Shown here one piece after another: positions 1 through 5,275 of a stretch of DNA of 7,391 nucleotides. The stretch lies in NCBI GenBank assembly GCA_045807785.1, contig JBJMGS010000108.1, positions 1-7,391 on the forward strand. Direction: 5' to 3'. Each line of letters begins with the position of its first letter. Position 1 is the stretch's first letter. The notes under the pieces were generated by a model that did no database searches, was not told where the DNA came from, and saw only the letters and a list, made by a program, of their open reading frames with translations. The translations under genes and the position numbers were made by a program. This stretch comes from JAIVGV01 sp045807785 (GTDB taxonomy: Bacteria; Acidobacteriota; Blastocatellia; Pyrinomonadales; Pyrinomonadaceae).

Positions 1-90
1 AGCAACCCCGGTCGCGGCGTCGGCGTGCGCTATCACGGCCTGTCGGAGCACGACCGCGCGACGATTGAGCGCGCGCTTTCTGATCAGTGA
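1..90 (+). CDS. C-terminal end of a probable PilZ-domain protein (partial)
   Basis: The frame is open from the first base of the window and stops at TGA 88-90, giving the last 29 residues of a protein that begins outside. The visible part includes GRGVGVRYHGLSEHDR followed by a short helix-like IERALSDQ. Glycine-rich GVGVRF followed by a leucine-containing turn and a DR-IE-L helix is the usual end of PilZ domains, which bind cyclic di-GMP in the cytoplasm and control motility, surface or secretion functions. The RxxxR and DxSxxG ligand-binding motifs would lie upstream of the window, so c-di-GMP binding cannot be judged. The stop overlaps the GTG start of the next gene by the bases GTGA, which suggests translational coupling. 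The call rests on a short stretch and could be wrong. Confidence 0.55.
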   Translation, partial: SNPGRGVGVRYHGLSEHDRATIERALSDQ

Positions 91-641
91 CGGCAGACGC
101 GCTCTCCTGGGACGAATTGACGCCGCAGACGCGCGCCACACTCGCCGGGAAACTCTCCGGACTCTACGGCGCAGAGACGGACGCGGGCGCTTTCGACACT
201 CTGCCAGTTGATAAGCAGCAGGCGCTTTTGATCTTCGTCAGCCGCCTGACCGAATTGAAACTGTGGGACGCGGTCGAGCGCGTGACGAACGTTTACGGCG
301 AGGGCGGTGTCGGCATCGAGTTCGTCGCCGTCCGTGATTTGCACACGCGGTTGCGCCGTCGGCGTAATTTCAGCCCGCGCTTCGCCGCGCACAGGGACAC
401 CGCCGAGGGCTTCTACGAACTGCGACGCCGCACCGCCGTGCTCCACTTCCTGCGCGCGCGCCGCGGCGGGAGCGTGTGGTCGGCGCATTTCGATCTGTAC
501 TCGCCGCTCGCGAGCCCGGCGAGCGCGCTGCGCCACCTGTGGCACGAGAAGCTGAGGGGCGAGACGCCCGACTGGCGTTTGATCGCCGCGGCGCTCGGCG
601 ACGAAGGGCGGGACGTTAAGCTTGACCCGGCGGACGGTTGA
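87..641 (+). CDS. Uncharacterised 184-residue protein
   Basis: I do not recognise this protein. It starts at GTG 87, overlapping the stop of the upstream PilZ-like gene (GTGA), and ends at TGA 639-641. No Shine-Dalgarno sequence is obvious, so it is probably translated by coupling. The first 70 residues look helical and acidic to neutral, with segments such as LTPQTRATLAGKLSGLYG and LPVDKQQALLIFVSRLTELK. The middle is strongly basic (LHTRLRRRRNFSPRF, then YELRRRTAVLHFLRARRGG), and the end returns to mixed helix. There is no signal peptide, no membrane segment and no cysteine, so a soluble cytoplasmic protein is likely. The basic centre could contact nucleic acid or an acidic partner, but that is inference only. 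The overlap with a PilZ-like gene hints at a shared transcript and possibly a linked role. The reading frame is well supported by its GC-rich third positions and by the tight junction. Confidence 0.7.
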   Translation: MTADALSWDELTPQTRATLAGKLSGLYGAETDAGAFDTLPVDKQQALLIFVSRLTELKLWDAVERVTNVYGEGGVGIEFVAVRDLHTRLRRRRNFSPRFAAHRDTAEGFYELRRRTAVLHFLRARRGGSVWSAHFDLYSPLASPASALRHLWHEKLRGETPDWRLIAAALGDEGRDVKLDPADG

Positions 642-674
642 AGGGTGATTTCGCATCCGCCCGGCGCGACGATC

Positions 675-680
675 TATAAT
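675..680 (+). promoter_or_regulatory. Candidate -10 box for the carboxylate-amine ligase gene
   Basis: A perfect TATAAT hexamer stands in the otherwise GC-rich gap between the 184-residue gene and the ligase gene. A transcript starting about 7 bases downstream would have a leader of roughly 30 bases before ATG 717. No good -35 hexamer lies 16-18 bases upstream (the bases there are near CGCATC), so this is a partial match and may be chance. Confidence 0.35.
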
Positions 681-702
681 TCGCCGCATCCGGCATTCGA
701 GT

Positions 703-707
703 GGGGA
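703..707 (+). promoter_or_regulatory. Ribosome binding site that favours ATG 717
   Basis: GGGGA lies 9 bases before ATG 717 but directly against the alternative ATG 708. The spacing therefore favours 717. That start also places the family motif LGIEEEF near the N-terminus, as is usual. Confidence 0.5.
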
Positions 708-716
708 ATGGTGACG

Positions 717-1826
717 ATGGTAGATAAATACACGCTCGGCATCGAGGAAGAGTTTCAGATCGTCGATCCGGTGACGCGCGAGCTGAAGTCGCACGTCTCG
801 GAGATGCTCGAAGAGGGCAGGATGATTTTGGGCGAGCAGGTGAAGCCCGAAATGATTCAGGCGCAGGTCGAGGTCGGCACAGGCATCTGCCGCAACATCG
901 CCGAGGCACGCGCCGACATCTCGCGGCTGCGCTCCATCGTTTCGGGGCTCGCGCGCAAACAGAAGCTGGAGATCGTCGCCGCCTCCACACACCCGATCTC
1001 GCAGTGGAAGGATCAGAAAATCTTCGACGACCCGCACTACACGCTGCTCATCGAAGAGTTGCAGATGGTCGCGCGCTCGCTTCTCATCTTCGGTCTGCAC
1101 GTCCACGTCGGCATCCCCGACCGCGAGCGCCAGATTCACATCATGAACGCGGCGCGCTATTTCCTGCCGCACGTCCTGGCGCTGACCACCTCCTCGCCCT
1201 TCTGGCTCGGCGTCAACTCCGGCTTGAAGTCTTACCGCTCCGAAGTCTTCAAGAAGTTCCCGCGCACAGACATCCCCGATCACTTCGGCTCGTACCAGTC
1301 CTTCGAGGCTTACATCAAACTGCTGCTCGACACGAAGTCGATCAGCAACCCGAAGAAAATCTGGTGGGACGTGCGTCCGCACCCGTTCTTCCCGACGCTG
1401 GAGTTCCGCGTCTGCGACATCCCGACGCGCGTGGACGATACCATCGCCATCGCCGCGCTCTTCCAAGCCATCGTCTGCAAGCTCGACAGGCTCATCGAGC
1501 GCAACCTCGGCTTCCGGCTCTACCGGCGGATGCTCATTCAGGAGAACAAGTGGCGCGCGGTGCGCTACGGGCTCGAAGGCAACATGATCGACTTCGGCAA
1601 ACAGAAGGAGGTGCCGACGCGCGATCTCATCCGCGAGCTGCTGGACTTCGTGGACGACGTGCTCGACGATCTCGGCTCGCGCAAGGAGGTCGAGCACATC
1701 CACACGATCCTCGAACGCGGCACTTCAGCCGACGAGCAGTTGCGTGTGTTCGAGGAGACGGGGGATTTGAAGGCGGTCGTGGATCGCCTGATCGAGCGGA
1801 CGGTCGAGAACGTGCCGCGGGCTTGA
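717..1826 (+). CDS. Carboxylate-amine ligase, glutamate-cysteine ligase type 2 (GCS2/YbdK) family
   Basis: This 369-residue soluble protein belongs to the GCS2 family of ATP-dependent ligases, which join a carboxylate (typically the gamma-carboxyl of glutamate) to an amine. The E. coli relative YbdK has weak glutamate-cysteine ligase activity; the true substrate of most members is unknown. Family landmarks in order are LGIEEEF (residues 7-13), STHPISQW (90-97), HVHVG (128-132), SPFWLG (160-165), WWDVRPHP (216-223), LEFRVCD (228-234) and WRAVRYGLEG (279-288). The glutamates of the first motif and the histidines of HVHVG are expected to line the metal/ATP site. Length is normal for the family. 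The frame extends upstream to GTG 645, but the ribosome site and the motif position favour ATG 717; ATG 708 is the alternative. It is the last gene of the plus-strand group, ends just before a strong hairpin, and converges on a glutamine amidotransferase-like gene. Whether it makes gamma-glutamylcysteine or another glutamyl amide cannot be read from the sequence. Confidence 0.93.
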   Translation: MVDKYTLGIEEEFQIVDPVTRELKSHVSEMLEEGRMILGEQVKPEMIQAQVEVGTGICRNIAEARADISRLRSIVSGLARKQKLEIVAASTHPISQWKDQKIFDDPHYTLLIEELQMVARSLLIFGLHVHVGIPDRERQIHIMNAARYFLPHVLALTTSSPFWLGVNSGLKSYRSEVFKKFPRTDIPDHFGSYQSFEAYIKLLLDTKSISNPKKIWWDVRPHPFFPTLEFRVCDIPTRVDDTIAIAALFQAIVCKLDRLIERNLGFRLYRRMLIQENKWRAVRYGLEGNMIDFGKQKEVPTRDLIRELLDFVDDVLDDLGSRKEVEHIHTILERGTSADEQLRVFEETGDLKAVVDRLIERTVENVPRA

Positions 1827-1852
1827 GGCGGCGAAGCAGAGAAGTTGGTATG

Positions 1853-1889
1853 AAAGGAAAAGCCCGTGATGGTCACGGGCTTTTCCTTT
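1853..1889. terminator. Bidirectional intrinsic terminator between convergent genes
   Basis: Bases 1853-1869 (AAAGGAAAAGCCCGTGA) are the exact reverse complement of 1873-1889, forming a 17-bp stem with a TGG loop at 1870-1872. The GC-rich core (GCCCGTGA/TCACGGGC) is followed by TTTTCCTTTT on the plus strand. The minus strand reads the same way, because the outer stem is A/T-rich on both sides. It lies 26 bases after the ligase stop and 24 bases after the end of the minus-strand amidotransferase-like gene, so it can serve both. Confidence 0.9.
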
Positions 1890-1913
1890 TAACAGAATTT
1901 GCCGGAGCGTGCG

Positions 1914-2843
1914 CTAGTCTTCTCTGCGGTGTTCGAGCGCGAGACGCAGGAAGTTCTCGAAGATGACGCGACCGTCGCGCGACTCGTTCGGGTGTTCCCA
2001 ACGCGTGGCGCGACGCCGGTCCCAGTCCTCGAAAGATTTTTCCAGATGGTACTGGACAGTATAGATGAGCTGCCCTTCGGCACGCTTGACCATCATCTGG
2101 TTGCGGCAAAAGTAGGCGGTGGCGAGGAGCTTGAACCCTTCGGGCACGCGGTCGAGTTGCAGCCCGTGGTTCTGCCAGACGCGCAGAATGCATGACTCGA
2201 TAGTGTAATCCTGCCAGATGCCCGACTCGCGGTTGTCAATCCCCTCGAAGATCGGATCAGTGGGATCGACGATGCGGATGAAGCGGTACTGATACTCGAA
2301 CGGGCGACCCTCGCGGTTCTCGTGCTGCTCGCGGTTGTCGAGCGTCATGACGCGCGCGCCAAACCCCAGGCCGATCATCTGATGCCCGCCGCAGATACCG
2401 AGCACCGGCGTCTTCGTCTGGCGGACGAAGCGACCGAAATTTTCGAGCAGCGCCGGGTTGTAATAGTCGAAGTCGCGCAGCGTCCCGCTCAGGACAATGG
2501 CCTGCGGCTTGAACTCGGCCTCGGCCTCGGCGAGTTCAGAGAAGTGTGCGACGCGCATGTCAGGGCTACGCACGAGGCGCTCGACGTTGTTGCGGATGTT
2601 GCCGAGGGCGAGCCCGGCGATCTCGCGCTCTCGCTTCAAATTCGACTCGGCGCGGCGCCCCCACTCCTCGCGCGCCACGTCCGAGATGTCGCCGTCGTCG
2701 CGCAACAGGTCGTCCACGATGAGGACGCGGACGGCGTCGATGCGCTTCTCGATAGGCTCGTACTTGCAGTAGGCGTGCTGGTTGAAAGGGAAAGGGAGCG
2801 GCTCGGCTTGATCCGCGTGCGAGTGTTCGGTGAATTCCTGCAT
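1914..2843 (-). CDS. Class I glutamine amidotransferase-like protein
   Basis: This 309-residue protein has a class I (triad) glutamine amidotransferase fold of the kind that hydrolyses glutamine or gamma-glutamyl amides. The nucleophile elbow GICGGHQ places the cysteine at about residue 151. QYHLE, which corresponds to the family's QFHPE, supplies His 266 and Glu 268, so the Cys-His-Glu triad appears complete. A first strand (RVLIVDDLL, about residues 39-47) is followed by a charged helical stretch of about 50 residues before DMRVAHFSELAEA and AIVLSGTLRDFDYY; canonical domains have a short link there. There is no synthase domain, so it is not a complete GMP or CTP synthase, and no partner domain is visible. 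ATG 2841-2843 is preferred to the adjacent TTG 2844-2846; neither has a clear Shine-Dalgarno site. It is the last gene of the minus-strand group, 32 bases after the 200-residue gene, and converges on the ligase. The substrate is unknown. Confidence 0.85.
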   Translation of the reverse strand: MQEFTEHSHADQAEPLPFPFNQHAYCKYEPIEKRIDAVRVLIVDDLLRDDGDISDVAREEWGRRAESNLKREREIAGLALGNIRNNVERLVRSPDMRVAHFSELAEAEAEFKPQAIVLSGTLRDFDYYNPALLENFGRFVRQTKTPVLGICGGHQMIGLGFGARVMTLDNREQHENREGRPFEYQYRFIRIVDPTDPIFEGIDNRESGIWQDYTIESCILRVWQNHGLQLDRVPEGFKLLATAYFCRNQMMVKRAEGQLIYTVQYHLEKSFEDWDRRRATRWEHPNESRDGRVIFENFLRLALEHRRED

Positions 2844-2875
2844 CAAGTTAAGTTTATACGACTCTGCTCAAAAAA

Positions 2876-3478
2876 TCATGCGCGGCGGGCTCCCGCCTGC
2901 GGCTCGCGGTAGAGTTTCTGTTTGGTGTCCTGCTTGAACTGTGGCGCGGCTGTGCCCGCCCCGGCTTCCTCGACTTCGCCGCGCATCTCTGCGGCGAGGA
3001 GTTTTTTCAGCCGCGTGCGAAAAGCTTTGGCGCGCCCTTCCGTCAGGTGTTCGGCGAGGAGCATCGCCCGCTGCCAGCTCGATTCGAGGTCGTCGGCGAG
3101 GCGCGAGATTTTCGTGATGTCGTAGGGCACGGCAACTTCCGTGCAGCCCGTGCGCGCGAAGACCGAGAGGTAGCGCGCCGTAGCGAGATCGGGGCACGAC
3201 AGACGCCTGCGCCCGATCTGCAACTCGACGCCGAGGAGCGTGTGCTGGACGTTCACGCGCGCATCCTTCGCGGCGACGGGCAGCTTGAACGAACGCGTGC
3301 GCAGGCTCCTCACGCTGTCGCGATAGACGCGCGGCAACCACTCGCCGCCGAGCATCTCGCGCACGCGCGCCGCGAGCGATTCGAGCGAAGCCTCGCGCCC
3401 GTGCCGCAGCCGCCCGCCGAAAACTTCCGGCGCGACCCCCTCCGCCGTTATAGAACTGCTCGCCACAGAGGGATACAT
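2876..3478 (-). CDS. Uncharacterised 200-residue protein downstream of nuoN
   Basis: I do not recognise a family. The protein is soluble-looking and basic, with no signal peptide or membrane helix. The first 40 residues are low in structure. They are followed by a probable mixed alpha/beta region (for example SFKLPVAAKDARVNVQHTLL, then LGVELQIGRRRLSCPDLATA and TEVAVPYDITKISRLADDLE). A long helical stretch comes next (WQRAMLLAEHLTEGRAKAFR) and then a charged tail ending in GARRA. Cysteines occur at CPD and TGC but form no metal motif. The annotated start is ATG 3476-3478, 4 bases from the edge of the heptamer-repeat element, with no Shine-Dalgarno sequence. The internal GTG codon at residue 5 and ATG 3353-3355 (residue 42) are alternatives. 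It lies in the nuo direction after nuoN and 32 bases before the amidotransferase-like gene, so those two are probably co-transcribed. Antisense frames here are also open, but the regular gene spacing supports this one. Confidence 0.6.
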   Translation of the reverse strand: MYPSVASSSITAEGVAPEVFGGRLRHGREASLESLAARVREMLGGEWLPRVYRDSVRSLRTRSFKLPVAAKDARVNVQHTLLGVELQIGRRRLSCPDLATARYLSVFARTGCTEVAVPYDITKISRLADDLESSWQRAMLLAEHLTEGRAKAFRTRLKKLLAAEMRGEVEEAGAGTAAPQFKQDTKQKLYREPQAGARRA

Positions 3479-3482
3479 ACAC

Positions 3483-3600
3483 TAAAAGCCGTGAATCGTA
3501 AATCGTGAATCGTGAATCGTCATTCGTGAATCGTAAATCGCGAGTGGAAGAAAGCCCGGTTTTCCTATTCACGATTGACGATTTACGGTTCACGGTTTTA
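3483..3600. repeat. Palindromic element made of 7-bp tandem units
   Basis: The left arm is an array of heptamers starting at 3491: GTGAATC, GTAAATC, GTGAATC, GTGAATC, GTCATTC, GTGAATC, GTAAATC, then a degenerate GCGAGTG. The right arm, from 3568, runs in the opposite sense: ATTCACG, ATTGACG, ATTTACG, GTTCACG. The outer arms (3483-3516 and 3568-3600) are inverted copies over about 33 bases with two mismatches and one single-base gap. Between them lies a short centre that can itself fold (GGAAG at 3546-3550, TTTTCC at 3560-3565). The ends read TAAAA...TTTTA. It occupies the whole gap between nuoN and the next gene, including the nuoN stop. It is much richer in A/T than its surroundings. A cruciform in DNA or a long imperfect hairpin in RNA is expected. 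Its role could be transcription attenuation, mRNA end protection, or none, as a mobile non-coding repeat. No transposase is present. Confidence 0.88.
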
Positions 3601-5191
3601 ATTGACTGATGACAGGCTGTGCGACGCGGAGGGCGTCGAAGAGGCGACCGGGGAAGATGCCGAGGTAGAGCACGCCGAGGATCGTGACGACGAGCGCGAC
3701 GGCGATACTCGCGGGGACGCGCGGCGCCGCCCACTGCATCGTGCGCTCGCGGAAGAACATGGCGACGACAAGGCGCAGGTAGTAGTAGGCGGAGATCGCG
3801 GTGTTGACAACGCCGATGACGACGAGCCAGGTGTAGCGCGAGTGCTGCGCGCCCTGCGCGAGAGCGGCGCGGAAGACGAAGACCTTGCCCATGAACCCGG
3901 CGGTCAGCGGCACGCCCAGGAGGCTCAGCAAAAACAACGTCAGTGCGAGCGAGAGCGCGGGCGCCCGGAAGCCAATGCCCTGATAGTCCTCAACCTCCGT
4001 GCGCCGGTCGCCGCTGCGCGCAATCACTGTGACGACGGCGAACGCTCCCAGGTTCATCACGGCGTAGGCGAGCAGGTAGAAGACGACCGCGGCGACCGCG
4101 TCCTGCCGCTCGGAGAGATCGACGGTCGCGCCCGCGGCGACGAAGCCGACGAGCGCGTAGCCCGCGTGCGCGATGGACGAGTAGGCGAGCATCCGCTTGA
4201 CGTTCGTCTGCACGAGCGCGGCGAGGTTGCCGACCGACATCGTCAGCACGGCGAGCACGACGAGCGCGTTCAGCCAGGCCGAGTGGAGTCCGGTCGCGGC
4301 GGTTGCGCCCGCGACGAAGGGGAAGGCGACGAGGAAGACACGCATGAAGCCGGCGAAGCCCGCCGCCTTGGGGCCTGCCGCCATGAACGCGGTGACGGGC
4401 GTCGGCGCGCCCTCGTAAACGTCCGGCGTCCAGACGTGGAACGGCGCGGTCGCGATCTTGAAGCCGAAGCCGACGAGCATCATCGCCGCGCCGGGATACA
4501 AGAGCACGGAGTAAGGCAGCGCCTTCGTCGAGTCGCCGATGCGTAGGGCGATCTCGTGCAGGTTAGTCGTGCCGCCGCCGCCGGTTTCGGTCACTGTCCC
4601 GCCGTAGGTCAGCGCGATGCCGTAGAGCAGGAAGGCCGACGAGAACGAGCCGAGGATGAAATATTTCATCGAAGACTCGTTCGAGCGCCGATCCGTGCGG
4701 CGGAAGCCCGCCATGACGTAGGTGGCGATGGAGAGCAGTTCGAGCCCGAGGAAGATGACGACGAGGTCGCCGCCCGACGCCATCAGCATCATGCCGACGG
4801 TGGCGAAGAGCAGGAGCGAATGGAACTCGCCCGCGGGCAGGTGCTCCCACTCGACCCAGATCATCGAGACGAAGACGGTGAGCGCGGCGACGACGAGGAA
4901 GACGAGCGTGAAGGAGAGCCGCATCCGGTCGAGCACGACCATGCCGCCGAAGGCGGAAGCCTCGTGCGCGCCCGCTTCATTCCAGAGCCCGACGCAGACG
5001 GCTGCGGCGGCTGTGAGTCCGGCGAGCGAGAGCGCGCCTGTCAGCCAGCGGCGGTCGGTGCGGCGCGTGAACGCGTCCACGATCATAACGAGGACGCCCG
5101 CCACCGAGACGATGGTTTCGGGGAGCACGAGCCTGAGGCTCACGTCCGGCGAAAGCGCGGAGAATGTCTGCAATGCGAGACAGAAGTTCAT
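3590..5191 (-). CDS. nuoN: NADH-quinone oxidoreductase subunit N
   Basis: NuoN is one of the three antiporter-like membrane subunits of respiratory complex I, pumping protons across the cytoplasmic membrane as NADH electrons pass to quinone. The 533-residue product is mostly hydrophobic, with about 14 expected membrane helices. Charged residues of the proton path are present: Glu 151 in LGLELLS, Lys 176 in SSMKYFILG, Lys 245 in FGFKIATAPFHVWTPD, Lys 275 in GPKAAGF and Lys 436 in GFMGKVFVF. They match E. coli Glu 133, Lys 158, Lys 217, Lys 247 and Lys 395 in order and spacing. VKRMLAYSSIAHAGY (331-345) is the typical loop-helix motif. The start is ATG 5189-5191 with only a weak ribosome site, 84 bases after nuoM; a palindrome lies in that gap. 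The last two codons (Lys-Pro) and the TGA stop lie within the heptamer-repeat element, so the extreme C-terminus may have been changed by its insertion. Function should not be affected. Confidence 0.97.
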   Translation of the reverse strand: MNFCLALQTFSALSPDVSLRLVLPETIVSVAGVLVMIVDAFTRRTDRRWLTGALSLAGLTAAAAVCVGLWNEAGAHEASAFGGMVVLDRMRLSFTLVFLVVAALTVFVSMIWVEWEHLPAGEFHSLLLFATVGMMLMASGGDLVVIFLGLELLSIATYVMAGFRRTDRRSNESSMKYFILGSFSSAFLLYGIALTYGGTVTETGGGGTTNLHEIALRIGDSTKALPYSVLLYPGAAMMLVGFGFKIATAPFHVWTPDVYEGAPTPVTAFMAAGPKAAGFAGFMRVFLVAFPFVAGATAATGLHSAWLNALVVLAVLTMSVGNLAALVQTNVKRMLAYSSIAHAGYALVGFVAAGATVDLSERQDAVAAVVFYLLAYAVMNLGAFAVVTVIARSGDRRTEVEDYQGIGFRAPALSLALTLFLLSLLGVPLTAGFMGKVFVFRAALAQGAQHSRYTWLVVIGVVNTAISAYYYLRLVVAMFFRERTMQWAAPRVPASIAVALVVTILGVLYLGIFPGRLFDALRVAQPVISQLKP

Positions 5192-5240
5192 CGTTTTAAC
5201 TTACCCGAAACCAGAGACGCTAAACTGTCGGCTGACCTCA

Positions 5241-5260
5241 AACGCTTGAACTCAAGCGTT
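5241..5260. repeat. 20-bp palindrome in the nuoM-nuoN gap
   Basis: AACGCTTGA and TCAAGCGTT are exact inverted copies separated by AC, in the 84-base space between the nuoM stop and the nuoN start. As RNA it would form a stem of 7 to 8 pairs with a small loop. No U-run follows on the minus strand, so it is not a standard terminator; an RNA-processing or stabilising hairpin, or a dyad operator, is possible. The rest of the gap (5192-5240 and 5261-5275) shows nothing recognisable. Confidence 0.6.
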
Positions 5261-5275
5261 AACTGACACGCGTCG

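Noticed and set aside
645..716. N-terminal extension of the ligase from GTG 645
   Set aside because: The extra 24 residues are unlike the family N-terminus and cover the candidate -10 box. The ribosome site spacing fits ATG 717.
84..1703. Minus-strand open frame of 539 codons across the ligase gene
   Set aside because: It is antisense to two well-supported plus-strand genes and encodes an Arg/Glu/Asp/Val-rich product without family motifs, as expected of a mirror frame in GC-rich DNA.
1914..2843. Amidotransferase-like gene as guaA or a gamma-glutamyl-GABA hydrolase
   Set aside because: The synthase domains of GuaA are absent, and the insert and QYHLE motif do not clearly fit PuuD, so no gene symbol is given.
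3491..3595. CRISPR-like or direct-repeat array
   Set aside because: The units are contiguous 7-mers with no spacers and part of the array is inverted, so it is not a CRISPR array. No cas genes are nearby.
2868..3734. Minus-strand frame of 288 codons running through the heptamer array, with peptides such as SIVNRK and DSRFTIYDSR
   Set aside because: A 7-bp unit read in triplets gives 7-residue pseudo-repeats and few stops, so the array itself creates an open frame. The rest overlaps nuoN and the 200-residue gene out of frame.
3602..5266. Two long plus-strand frames (3602-4546 and 4556-5266) opposite nuoN
   Set aside because: These have the same antisense composition (Arg/Glu/Asp/Gly-rich, no motif) and nuoN is certain on the other strand.
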